Below, one piece after another: positions 1 to 10,713 of a stretch of DNA of 64,000 nucleotides. The stretch is from the NCBI GenBank assembly GCA_033239005.1, contig BSQZ01000015.1, forward strand, positions 3,264,501 to 3,328,500, written 5' to 3'. The translations under genes and the position numbers were made by a program. Origin of the DNA: Lamellibrachia satsuma. Taxonomy: Eukaryota; Annelida; Polychaeta; Sabellida; Siboglinidae. Below the pieces are notes generated by a model. It worked only from the letters and a program-made list of their open reading frames with translations. It was not told where the DNA came from and did no database searches. Every line of letters starts with the position of its first letter. Position 1 is the stretch's first letter.

Positions 1-1220
1 ATGAAAGTTAACTATTATTTTATGAATTAGCCAAATGCCCAGATGACATCATCATTAGCTAACTGTGTATGTAGCCAGAATCTGGGTGCAAACATAATTT
101 CCATTACAATTAAAAGTACACACTGCATCCAGGCGATGTTGGGTGCGACAAATGGTGGCGCCACAGCATGGAGCCTGGATAATCGAGGCTACAATCAACA
201 CTGATTGACAAATGTTGCCACCTATTGGCACCATTCTGTGACATACAAATAAACATTATTATGAAAACTTGCATCATCATGTGGAGCACCTACTGGTCAC
301 TATTCGCCGGTCCACTGTGTTGTGGCACTGTTCCATGCTCATTCTGGGAAACAGACAGCACCTTATAAACATAAGCTGGTTATTCAGTATTGTATTCTTT
401 TCTCAGCCCTTTTATTTTGGCTGTGGCACGTGGTTGTGAAGGCATTCTGAGATTGCCATATGGAACCACTGACCCAAATGCAGTCCCAAATAAATTAATT
501 AATTGTCTGTATGTAAAAAAAATACACACATCATTTGCATATGTATGTTAATTTTTTATTATTTCTGGTTTCGTCACACTTCAACAAAACATAAGTGCCG
601 AAGAGCATTGTGTAAATAGAGACAATAATATGCATGTTAGAAAGACCTGTGGCAAATGTTTAACATTTATATAGAGGCAACGACAAAGTCACATGTTAAT
701 GTGAAGAACGTACTGTGTAAGAGCAGCAGGGATCCCCCAGACCTGGAGGCAGCAGTAACATCATATTGTGGCAACTGTGGGAATGTTCCACATTTTCATG
801 CTCATAGACCAAGTGTCAAGAGAAAACAGGCACATGCCGCAAAGAGAACAGGCACTTCTAGTTGATGTGGAGAGGGCCAGACACTTCTCCAAAAATTGTC
901 ACACCTCACTGGTTATGTTCTATTTGTCCCACTCTGGATTCACCATGTCTGTCTCTCTGTGCATACAGATGAAAAGATTAGTATGGAAAAAGTATATATG
1001 TAATTGTCAATGTGTCATGTATTTTAAGATTAAAGTTTGGTAGATTAGGAAAGTAATAACTGTGTAAAAATTAGCAAAATCAATTAAATACAGAAATTTA
1101 TGCATGTCACATGCTTTTCTATATATAATGTATGAGCTGAACAAACATGTGTATTCCTGCCATGTTTTATTTATAAACATATTGAGATTTTATGTAATTT
1201 TGCCATGTGTTTTCTTTCAG
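1..1220. other. No gene recognised; probably intron
   Basis: No exon with convincing splice sites and no transposon protein is visible here. The stretch ends at the pyrimidine-rich acceptor of the exon at 1221, so it is probably intron of that gene, whose earlier exons lie left of the window or were not recognised. Confidence 0.5.
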
Positions 1221-3221
1221 GCTCTCAGTTACTTTACCCGATTAGCAGCCACCAGCAACTTCAGTGAGATGGCAAACGTTGCATCAGATGAGGTCAGTTC
1301 TCTTATTGGAAATATTATACCATGCGTTAAAATTGTTTATTGTAATGTATATTACTATGTCAACTGTAAATGCAACCACATCCATTAAATTTTGTAGTTT
1401 CATCCAGTTCTGGTACTCTTACTCTTTCTAGTTCCAGCACTGTCAATAAGGCAAGAATAAATGTTGTGTCAATGCAGTGATTTTGAGATACCGTATTCAA
1501 CCTATTAAATATGCTTGAAAAATTTTTGAGGCACTGAAAAATTTCACAAATTGTGTTCTAATTAGCGCGCACCAAACTCTGTCTCTAAAAACTATTATGG
1601 CGTTATTTTCACCAGGGATGGGGTCAAATACATATTTGCATTTGAAATACAGCAAAGTTAAGTTCATATTTGTATTTGTATTTGCCTATTGCAAAAGTGA
1701 CATATTTGTATTTGCTCCTTGTATTTGATGTATTTGATTCAAATACAGCAAATACACCACTTTTATCTCAAGTCTGAGATAAAGATCCAGCACACTGACA
1801 TGCAATCACACACTTCACAGCATCACTAGTAACAAACAGACTTCCTGGATCAGATTTGTAGGAAAGGCACAATGAAACAAGTGCCCTTGGCTTCCTTGCA
1901 CATTGTTTACTCAGCTGTGACACCCCTGTGAGTTTCCCCTAGAGATCAAGGCAATGGTGCAACTATACAGAATAATTAAGCAGCCTGAGCTGGGGGCTTT
2001 ATCTTGATTTGGTGATGTCTTTCTATTTCTGTGGGAATTGAAACAAATGGCTAACTTTACCATAGAAGCCAATATTCAAGGCATGCATTTTCTACAAGTG
2101 ACTGGTCAATCAGTGGTCAAATATAATGAGTGTGAATTTAATGATAATATAATTTACACAGAAGACAATGCCAGGCATTTTATATAACAATAGAAGATGT
2201 GTCAGTAAAAACTACATGGAACGTAAATGTGTTTATATTTAAAGTGCTGTATTTATACTTGTATTTGACAATTTAAAGTGCCGTATTTGTACTTGTATTT
2301 GACAATTTAAAGTGCTGTATTTGTAGTTGTATTTGATCATTTTAAAAAGTGCTACTTTTGTTGTTGTATTTGGCCAAATGCATTTGACCCCATCCCTGAT
2401 TTCCACCAAAAGGTGCCACGATTTGCACCACAACCCCATCGTGTAAACAAAAGCTTGTAAGTGACATCTGTTGAGACCTGCGTGTCCCTGAGTTTGAAAG
2501 TTACATGTTTTGGTCAATTATTTGTGGTTACCACGTATTTAAAACTACGTATGAGTGAAACATTTGAGAAAAATTAGCAGTGGCAAACGATCGGCATGAC
2601 AAATGTGCAGTACCCATTTTGATTTTGAAACTTTTGAAATCTCTGTGTGTCATCACTGAATCTTGACAGGAAAGAGGCGTACGCTTATTAGGGCATGTAC
2701 CTTAAATAGGTTGAATATTGCAAGCCATATATCTAAGTTCTTATGCAAACAACACCTGCTTCATATGGAACAAAAGGCAGTAAAAAGATCTTGGGTTCTA
2801 GTGATCATTCCAGTGCCTGTTTTTCCACGAACGATGCAGTTTCTGTGGATTTGAGATTTTTTCCAAAACCTGCCAATTCTGTGTAGAAGAATTTCAGCAT
2901 GTTTCAGGTGGTACAACAGATGCAAGAAACGTTGCTGACTTGGACTTTGGAGCAGCAATGTTCCATTGAACTGACACCCGGTGACATGAGCATTGTAAAG
3001 CCAAACATATCTGGTATCACCAGACAAGACGGTGAGTGTCATCTAATCAACATGTGTTTTTCCAAATGTTTGGCATCCCATGAAACATCCTCATATGGTA
3101 GAACGCATTAGGTGCCCATCTGTGAAACTTAACATATTTATAGTGTACATAATAAATAAATTATGTATTGCAAGATATAGTTATGAACTTATGATAATAA
3201 CTATATATAATTCTTATTAAG

Positions 3222-3297
<76 letters not shown>

Positions 3298-4460
3298 GTG
3301 TGTATATATGTTTTTCCTGAAATGTCACCTTACTCAGCTGCTTTTGATATCATTCAGTCCTGTAACACCACCTATATGGTGTTTGGTGACTGATTGTGGT
3401 CATTTCTAACAGCTTTTCTGTGGTTCAAATCTTATTTTTTAGCCAGACACCAATGCATTCACATATCTGTCTCATTGTCTGCCAAAAACACCTTACATTC
3501 GAAGTCCCACAAGGATCTGTCCTCAGCCCTGTTCTGTTTAGCTTATATACATCGTGCCTTGACAAAGTAACTAGATGTTGTGGTTGACTGGGACCTCAGT
3601 TTCCACCAGCGTATTTCTCAAGTATGCAAATCCTATCTCTACGATATACGTGATCTGCATAAAATTTTGCATCACTGTTTAGTAACTGGCTTTACAATGA
3701 CAACTCACAGCTAAGCAACATTGCTAAAAGAGGCTTAGCTAAACTCCAATATTTGCAAAATTATTATTAAAAAAAGATGCATAATGAAAGAATGGAAAGT
3801 GGTGAATAGCTATGATGCAGCCTTTAAACATCAGATTTGCTACTACAAAATAAACGCATATATGTTTTTCCTTTTATTCAAAAATTGTTGTAAAAAAACA
3901 AGAAATTAATTGATTTGTTCAATATCAAGTACTGTGATATAATAATAATATATTTGTTTCAGGTTCCTATTTGGTCGATATAGATGTGCTTTGTCTGGCT
4001 CTTAAGAACCACGATAATGGGCCATTATTCATTGAACTGGTTGTGAGGTACGTTCACGGTTCATTTGTGCATTAGAAAGATTTTTTATTCTACATAATAC
4101 TACTTTCACTTTGTTTATTAATTGAATACCACCTTTAGTATCACTGGAGCAATACCTTCTGTACACTTTAGCAACGCGAGGCGCATCTATGGTGCTGCCA
4201 CCTGGTGTATACTAGTTTTTGACATTCCATTCATTTCTTCTCATACCCTTTATCTTTGAATATTTGATTCTGTTAACCCATGCCCGTCGGTGCTGTGTTT
4301 TATATTAATTCATTCAGAATTAAAAGTAGCATTTCACACTCGTATACCTGGTTCCAGATTCAACCGGGAGTATGGGCTAGTTGACACAGGGGAATGGCGG
4401 ATTTCCAATGTGAATCACCTCAGTGTAAAAGAGTTCAGCTTGCCGTCCAAAGAGGAATGA
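1221..4460 (+). CDS. 3' end of an unrecognised multi-exon gene (last four coding exons)
   Basis: Four exons join in phase: 1221-1292 (24 codons, acceptor TTTCTTTCAG, donor GTCAGT), 2887-3031 (donor GTGAGT), 3963-4047 (acceptor TTTGTTTCAG, donor GTACGT) and 4358-4460, ending in TGA at 4458-4460. The phases 0, 1 and 2 at the three introns fit exactly, which supports a real gene. The roughly 134-residue C-terminal part begins ALSYFTRLAATSNF, includes TLEQQCSIELTPGDMSIV and LVDIDVLCLALKNH, and ends NHLSVKEFSLPSKEE. It looks like a compact alpha/beta domain with alternating hydrophobic strands; there is no signal peptide, membrane segment or low complexity. The second exon could instead start at 2908, which is in the same phase; 2887 follows the first AG after a T-rich run. 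I do not recognise the family and propose no function. Two transposons sit in its introns. The 5' exons are missing. Confidence 0.72.
1613..2398. mobile_element. Non-autonomous hAT-like DNA transposon (MITE)
   Basis: The left end CAGGGATGGGGTCAAATAC is mirrored at the right end as an inverted copy ending GACCCCATCCCTG. Flanks 1605-1612 (ATTTTCAC) and 2399-2406 (ATTTCCAC) match at 7 of 8 bases, the 8-base target duplication expected of hAT elements. Inside, the word TATTTGTATTTG recurs near both ends, and a unit of about 38 bases containing AATTTAAAGTGC is repeated about three times near 2239-2345, probably subterminal transposase-binding repeats. There is no transposase ORF. It lies in an intron of the gene at 1221-4460. 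Confidence 0.82.
3225..3296. repeat. (TA)n microsatellite
   Basis: About 72 bases of pure alternating TA in the intron between 3031 and 3963. Confidence 0.95.
3340..3720 (+). mobile_element. LINE reverse-transcriptase fragment (broken)
   Basis: The frame near 3499-3550 gives FEVPQGSVLSPVLFSLYT, the motif-B region of CR1/L2-like non-LTR reverse transcriptases. A later frame contains the words WLGPQFPP. Stops and frameshifts interrupt it, and no ends or target duplications were found. It is an old intronic insertion in the gene at 1221-4460. Confidence 0.6.
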
Positions 4461-5347
4461 CCACTTAGACTGAAGAATGTGTGAAAACTGACTCTATAGA
4501 GGTGCAGTATTTGTACATCGTGTTTCTCTGAGCATGTTTCTTACTTGGTGGCATTGTATTATTCACCACATGCAAGGAGAGAGAGCGTTCTCTTGGCGAT
4601 TCACTCTTCAACTTTCAGGATGCCGGCAAAACATTTATGGGTGTGCCACAAGCAGAGATTGTAGTTGTTTTAAACAAAATTACAGCATTTTGTGTGATTT
4701 TTCATGTGCAATGCGTTGACTCTCGGTGAGTCGTCATAGTTGCTTGTGGCAGCTATATTGAAATGTTTCAGTTGAATAAGTTAGTATCTACCTTCATTGA
4801 CTGAACATTTAATTTCTTAAAAAAATTATTTATCTAATGATCACATATGTTGTAACAACATATCTGATAATTTTACTATGTAAATTTGGTTGCTTCTTAC
4901 ATTTTTATTGAATTTTGTATGCTGTAAGATGCTTGTTTCTTTCTTATTTGTTAGAGATAATGCCATAATGTGTCAAAGTTACTGGATAGTATTAATACTT
5001 ATTTATTACAACATTTTCTTTGACTGTGTTGTGATATTGATTAGTTCATATAACATATCTTTGTGGAAAGGTTTCTGAGAAATTGCTAACTTAACTTAAC
5101 AAAATAATATGACTGTTTCCGTGGTTATGGGTGTACAGCTGCAATTAAAAATATTTTTTCATCCATTGATGTTTCCACTATAAACAGTGTGTGTATTCAG
5201 TATTTTTAAGTTGGAATGACAGTTCATTTGCTTTAAGTTATATTTGATGATTTTGTTTCAAAATTTATATTACACAAGATAAATACGATTTTTATACTTA
5301 TGTGTGTATAAGATTGAGAATCAGATGGTTTATATCATTGCATTGAT
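4461..5347. other. 3' UTR and intergenic; nothing recognised
   Basis: This follows the stop codon at 4460. No clear AATAAA signal is close to the stop. No ORF or repeat of note was seen before the transposon starting at 5348. Confidence 0.5.
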
Positions 5348-5755
5348 CAGACCTGGGGCCGAGAAGTACTCGGTACTCAGGTACTCGAGTACATTTTTGA
5401 AATACTCGTACTCATAGAAATTATGGTCATGTACTCGTATTCGTGTTCAATGTACTGAGATTTTACGAATATATCTGAGTACTTTTTCAATATGATATTG
5501 TGAAACTTATTTAATTTCTTATTATCAAATCAACTACAACAATTTCATAAAGTATGGTAGCAAATTGTATAACCTGCATATGAATCAAATTAACAAAAAT
5601 GTATATGTTCTTGCATGCATCTCAGCTGAGTTATATATGCTTTCTAATACAGTATCATTAAAACACTTTTATTATGTCAACTCGATTGCAATAACCATGA
5701 TATTAATTGCAATGTAATAGCCCCTGATTTGTAATAATTATTATTGTTACATTTA

Positions 5756-6623
5756 GTAGATGTGGTTTTAATTTTTACTTTGTATTGATGAGTTTTCATA
5801 AATTCACACCTTGGATCACTTTTCTGCACATTGAATGCACTGAAGCCACAAAGGCTTCGCTTCAAGAGGCAGCATCTTTTGATTCTTTTCCCAGTCAGAA
5901 ACCCCTAGCTCATATCCATAGTTGTATTAGTTACCAGTCCAGGCCATAATCCTTGTGTTTGTTTAATTAAGTCAGGAAGTCCAGTAAGCCCATAATGAAA
6001 GGGTCATTCATCAGTTTGGCATAAAACGCCTTTGTTGCTCTCACAAGTGACATTGCTAAGTACTGCTATTTGAGTCTTCTTTTGAAGAAGTTTGGTGACT
6101 CAAGTTAGTATCAGTATTGTTTGGTGCCAATTTGTAGTGTGGTTAAAGTACAAAGGGGATATTGAACCCTGGACATTGGCAGGTGCTAATCCACCCTCTC
6201 AACAAACATTAGTTGTGGACTTGTGGTCGCTGCCAGCCACAATATGCCTAACAGTGTTCATCGATTCATATATCATATATATATTTAATGGTTATACTTC
6301 TATTCTCTTGTTATGTTTTGCTATGAAATGTATTTTGAAAAGTATTTTCAATTTAAATACATTTTAACCCATATTTGAACGCATACCCTGAACATTTGCA
6401 TGCGAATCATACCTTTCAATGGAATGTAACCCACAGTTTGGTCCCAAACATAAAGGTTTTTTTTTTAGTTTTCCTCAAAAAAGTGTGGTCAACAGCCATT
6501 GCATAGTCACCTCTTCCTGAATTATGTGAATTAATAAAATTTATTTAAAAAATACATTGTTTCTATGCAGAGTTACTGTAATATCATACAAGATGTACCG
6601 GTAGATGTGGTTTTAATTTTTAC
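5756..6623. repeat. 23-base direct repeat flanking an 822-base segment
   Basis: A 23-base sequence starting GTAGATGTGGTTTTAATTTT is present identically at 5756-5778 and 6601-6623, the second copy touching the inferred 5' edge of LINE-A. The 822 bases between could be an insertion with a long target duplication, or one unit of a local duplication. No coding content was recognised between the copies. Confidence 0.6.
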
Positions 6624-6647
6624 GGGTGTGTAAATTCGTGGGCGGAG

Positions 6648-7676
6648 GTGCAGGCGGATGATTTCCATTTCGTGTGTAGGGGGTGTACTACAGTGAAACA
6701 TCTGCAGGAGCAGGTGATTGAGCTAAGGCGTATGATTTTGATGATGACAGGGCAGGGTGAGACAGAAGTGAACAGAGGTGGTGAGAATGACGAGAGCAGA
6801 GGTGGTGAGACCGAGGAGAGCAGAGGTGGTGAGACCGAGGAGAGCAGAGGTGGTGAGACCGAGGAGAGCAGAGGTGGTGAGACCGAGGAGAGCAGAGGTG
6901 GTAAGACCGAGGAGAGCAGAGGTGGTGAGACCAAGGAGAGCAGTGGCAATGTGAGGGAGAAAGCTGGTAAGAAGAAGAAAGATGACAGAAGGCAAAGAAT
7001 GCAACAAAAGAGAGGTAAGCGGGTGAGTGGAGAGGGATTGCCAGGTGGTAAGACGGTAAAGGTTGATGATAGGAGAGAAAGGGGGCATACTAGTAGTGTG
7101 CAACAGGAAAGGAGCTTTGTCGATGTAGTATCACAGGGGAAAGCGAGGAAAGCCCGGGTATTTATGGGGGATTCCATCATTAGGAAAGTGGATAAAATTG
7201 TAAATAGAGGAGATGACATAACAGTATGCCTACCAGGGGCAAAAGTAGAGGATATAGCAGAGAAGGCAGGACAGGTCATGGGTGGTGGCACGGGAGGTGC
7301 TGTTCTCGTGCATGTGGGAACAAACAATGCAGATAAGGAGGGAACGTCAGCCATCATTGGTAAGTACAGGAGGTTGATCAAGACACTTAGAGAGGCACGA
7401 GTTGGGCAGATCGTATTGTCGGGGATATTACCAATAATGGGAGGCAGGGGTGAGGAATATAGGAACTGTAGAAGGATGGCGATCAACACACAGGTACAGA
7501 AGGTATGTATGGAGGAGGGAGTAGGCTTCGTAGACATGTGGTTAAACTTTGTGGGAAGAGGTGACTTTTTCATGAGAGATGGACTTCATCTGACAGGGAA
7601 GGGCGCTGCAGTTCTTGCGTGTGAGTTTGTCAGAGTTGTCGACGAGGGCACAGGTACCATAGATTATTTAAACTAG
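6648..7676 (+). CDS. LINE-A ORF1: basic/acidic repeat region plus SGNH (GDSL-like) hydrolase domain
   Basis: This is an uninterrupted 342-residue frame. Near the N terminus FVCRGC looks like the end of a small zinc-binding segment, so the true start could lie upstream. Residues about 43-97 are tandem copies of the octapeptide SRGGETEE, encoded by a 24-base repeat (6770-6945). A lysine/arginine-rich linker follows. The C-terminal half is an SGNH hydrolase: GDS with Ser176 (block I), GTNN at 224-227 (block III) and DGLH with Asp311 and His314 (block V), so the catalytic triad appears intact. Such esterase-type ORF1 proteins are known in CR1-group LINEs, where they are thought to bind lipid or act in RNP handling. 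The frame ends LN-stop immediately after a TTTAAAC heptamer, and ORF2 continues in the -1 frame. Confidence 0.85.
   Translation: MQADDFHFVCRGCTTVKHLQEQVIELRRMILMMTGQGETEVNRGGENDESRGGETEESRGGETEESRGGETEESRGGETEESRGGKTEESRGGETKESSGNVREKAGKKKKDDRRQRMQQKRGKRVSGEGLPGGKTVKVDDRRERGHTSSVQQERSFVDVVSQGKARKARVFMGDSIIRKVDKIVNRGDDITVCLPGAKVEDIAEKAGQVMGGGTGGAVLVHVGTNNADKEGTSAIIGKYRRLIKTLREARVGQIVLSGILPIMGGRGEEYRNCRRMAINTQVQKVCMEEGVGFVDMWLNFVGRGDFFMRDGLHLTGKGAAVLACEFVRVVDEGTGTIDYLN
7667..7673 (+). promoter_or_regulatory. Putative -1 ribosomal frameshift site between LINE-A ORF1 and ORF2
   Basis: In the ORF1 frame the sequence reads TAT TTA AAC TAG, so it contains the canonical slippery heptamer T TTA AAC at 7667-7673 directly before the stop at 7674-7676. 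A -1 slip would continue CTA GAT GCG CAG, which is exactly the ORF2 frame and is open to the endonuclease motifs. I could not see a clear downstream pseudoknot by eye. Reinitiation is the alternative. Confidence 0.5.
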
Positions 7677-10541
7677 ATGCGCAGGGGGAACTGACAGAGA
7701 AAACTCAAAGGAGTACTACTACAAATACACATCCAAAGAAATGTTCACCAATAATTTCAGACAATGAACTTAAATGTGTATGCTTAAATGCCAGGAGCAT
7801 AGTAAATAAAAAAAGTGAGTTAGACATTATGGTAGCAGATATTGATCCTCATGTAATAGGCATCACAGAATCATGGGCAAATGAAGATATAGTAGATGCT
7901 GAGTTAGCACTGACAGGCTATGTAATGTTTAGGAAGGATAGACGAGAAAGAAGGGGAGGTGGAGTAATTTTGTATATTAAAGAATCTATCCAAGCATATG
8001 AAATTACACTGAAAAATTAAGCAGATAGTGTGGAAGCAATTTGGTGTAACATAGTTACCAGGAACTCAACATTAACAATAGGAGTAGTTTATCGTAGTCC
8101 TAACATAGGACAAGAGGAAGATGTAAAATTACAAAAGGCGATAAGGGAGGTGAGCAAGGGAGAATGTGTTATAATGGGTGATTTTAACCATGGCCATATA
8201 TAATGGGAATCATTAGAGAGTGCTGGAGGTGACGACCATCAGTTTCTACTTCTAACACAGGATTGTTTCCTTACTCAACATGTCTTGGAACCAACCAGAG
8301 GTGGGAATGTGTTAGATTTAATTTTGTCTTCTCAAAATGAATTAGTTGACAATGTTAAAGTACACGAACCTTTGGGTTCAGGTGACCATAACCAAATCCA
8401 TTTTAATATAAAAGTAAAAACAGGGAATACATATAAAAAACAATGGAGGAGGAATTTCAACAAAGGCAGATATAAAGTGATGAGAACATATCTAGCAAAT
8501 ATAGATTGGAATAATTTGCTGAAGAACAAGACAGCAACAGAATGCTGGACTTGTTTAAAATATGAGATTGAGGGCATTATTGAGAAATTTATTCCATTAA
8601 GAAAACAAGGGAAAAGATCCAGGAAAAAACACCTGTCAAAAGAAGCTATTAGAAAAATTGCTCACAAACAGATGCTGTGGAAGGTCTATAAACACACTGG
8701 AAATGTAGAAGACTACACCAACTACAAAGAGGCACTTAACCTAGCTACTACTGAAATTAGAAAATCTAAAAGAACCTTTGAACAAAAATTGGCAGGTAAT
8801 ATAAAAAATGACAGCAAGAGTTTCTATGCTTATGTAAGGAGTAAACAGAAAGTTCGAGATAAGGTCGGACCACTGGAAAGCAACAGTGAAAACATAATTT
8901 CAGATGGGTTCCAAATGGCAGAGGTCCTGAATGAGTATTTCAGCTCAGTTTTTACCACAGACGATATCAGCTCACTTCCAGTTCCATTGACTAAATTTGA
9001 GGGCAATACATCAGAACATTTAGGGCAGTTATTTGTAACTCCTGAAATAATAGCAAAGAAAATTAAGATGATGAAAGATAATAAATCACCTGGAGTTGAT
9101 GGGATACCACCAAAACTGCTAAAGGAAATTGTTGATCAAATTAGTACACCACTTGCAAACTTATTTAACTTGTCACTAGAAGAAGGAATAGTTCCTTCAG
9201 AATGGAAAGAAGCAAACATTACGCCGCTGTTTAAGAAGGGATCGAGGAAGAATCCAGAAAATTACAGACCTGTGAGTGTAAAATCAGTTGTATGTAAATT
9301 ACTTGAAACATTAATTAGAGACCACATGGTGGAATTTCTCATAAAACATAAATTAATAAATACATCTCAACATGGATTCCTAAAAGCAAGGTCATGTCTA
9401 ACGAATCTCTTGTTTTTTAGAAGAAATTACAAAGTGGGTAGATGATGGGTCACCAGTGGATGTTGTCTACTTAGATTTTCAGAAAGCTTTCGATAAAGTG
9501 CCACATCAAAGATTGTTACTTAAACTAAAAGCCCATGGTATAGGCAATGATGTAATCAACTGGATAGAAAAGTGGCTTACACACAGAAGACAGAGAGTAA
9601 TAGTAGATGGTAAGATTTCAAACTGGAAATCTGTTTTGAGTGGGGTACCACAGGGATCAGTGTTAGGCCCTATACTGTTTTTAATATATATAAATGATTT
9701 GGAGGATGACATATCTAGCGAAGTACTCAAATTTGCAGATGACACAAAAGTATTCAGAAAGGTTACCAATGATACAGATAAACAAAGTTTACAGGATGAT
9801 CTAGAAAAATTAGTTAAATGGTCAGAAAAATGGCAAATGTTATTCAATTTTGGGAAGTGTAAATGTATACAATTAGGACATGGAAATATGGATGAGGAAT
9901 ATAAAATGGGGGATGCTGTACTAGGTAGAACCACACAAGAAAAGGATTTAGGAGTAACATTTAATGCTGACATGAAAGTTTCAGAGCAATGTGGGATTGC
10001 TGCTTCGAAAGGAAATCAAATTCTAGGCCTAATTAGGAGAACTATCACGTATAAGGAGAAACATCTAATTGTACCCCTGTACAAAGCAATAGTTAGACCA
10101 CATTTGGAATATTGTATTCAAGCATGGAGGCCATATCGTAAAAAAGACATAGATAAGCTAGAAAGAATACAACGAAGAGCAACTAAGATGATTCCAGAAT
10201 TAAGAGACCTTAGTTACGAAAGTCGCTTATTACAATGTGGTTTGACAACACTAGAGACAAGGAGACTAAGAGGAGACCAAATAGAAGTGTTTAAAATAGT
10301 GAACGGTTATGAGGATGTTGATAGGAATATGTTCTTCAAACTTAAAGAAGGCAGTAGAACCAGAGGACACAAAGCAGCATTAGTTAAGGAACAGTGTAGG
10401 TTGGACATGAGAAAGTACTCTTTCTCACAGAGGGTGATAAATGAATGGAACAAACTGCCAAATGATTGTGTTAATGCTAGTAGTGTGAATATGTTTAAAA
10501 ATAGAATTGACAGATATCTGATAAGGGCGGGCTACACATAG
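7673..10541 (+). pseudogene. LINE-A ORF2: endonuclease-reverse transcriptase, broken
   Basis: In the -1 frame relative to ORF1, the endonuclease starts with VCLNARSIVNKK (about 7775-7810), then VIGITESW, and GDFNHGH near 8180. Reverse-transcriptase motifs follow: DGIPPKLLK and NYRPVS (9100-9280), YLDFQKAFDKV (motif A, about 9465), GVPQGSVLGP (motif B, about 9645) and FADDTKVF (motif C, about 9732). The C-terminal region runs through LEYCIQAWRPY to AGYT at 10541. Breaks are TAA at 8018-8020, TAA at 8201-8203 (probably a decayed glutamine codon) and a one-base frameshift near 9417, where the relative at 57 kb reads on in frame. This is the catalytic protein for target-primed reverse transcription, here non-functional as a full product. 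Confidence 0.85.
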
Positions 10542-10713
10542 ATGAGAAAATTGTTGGACTCTCGATAAGCCAATGGCTTCCTTGTCCACTTGCTATCTGG
10601 AACTTGTTGTTCGAGATGGCAATCTTGTTAAATCTGGTACTCGTGGAAATGTACTCGGCCATCACCAATGTACTCGTACTTTAGTCATGAAAATGTACTC
10701 GGCCCCAGGTCTA

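Larger units (their letters stand above)
6624..10634 (+). mobile_element. CR1-like LINE (LINE-A), nearly full length
   Basis: The element has ORF1 with an SGNH hydrolase domain followed by ORF2 with an apurinic-type endonuclease and reverse transcriptase, the usual CR1-group layout. The 3' boundary near 10634 is inferred from a second copy at 59815-59990, where similarity stops at the same CTTGTTAAAT. The 5' boundary is approximate. It sits inside the hAT-like element at 5348-10713, so it is the younger of the two. ORF1 is open, but ORF2 has two in-frame stops and one frameshift, so this copy should be inactive. Confidence 0.85.
5348..10713. mobile_element. hAT-like DNA transposon interrupted by LINE-A
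   Basis: The left end CAGACCTGGGGCCGAG is mirrored at the right end by CTCGGCCCCAGGTCTA. The flanking octamers 5340-5347 (GCATTGAT) and 10714-10721 (GCGTTGAT) agree at 7 of 8 bases, as expected for a hAT target duplication. Both arms carry repeated TACTCGT words (about 5360-5480 and 10640-10705), probably subterminal binding repeats. No transposase is visible. About 4 kb of the interior is a LINE inserted later (6624-10634); the original element was non-autonomous, with a left arm of up to 1.3 kb and a right arm of about 80 bases. Confidence 0.8.

Noticed and set aside
6620..7573. Long minus-strand open frame rich in proline, serine and leucine
   Set aside because: It is the exact antisense of LINE-A ORF1, whose + strand has recognisable hydrolase motifs. 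The antisense protein is a by-product of the 24-base repeat.
7674..7800. Clear pseudoknot after the TTTAAAC heptamer
   Set aside because: I looked for paired stems by eye and found none convincing; folding software is needed, so only the heptamer is claimed.
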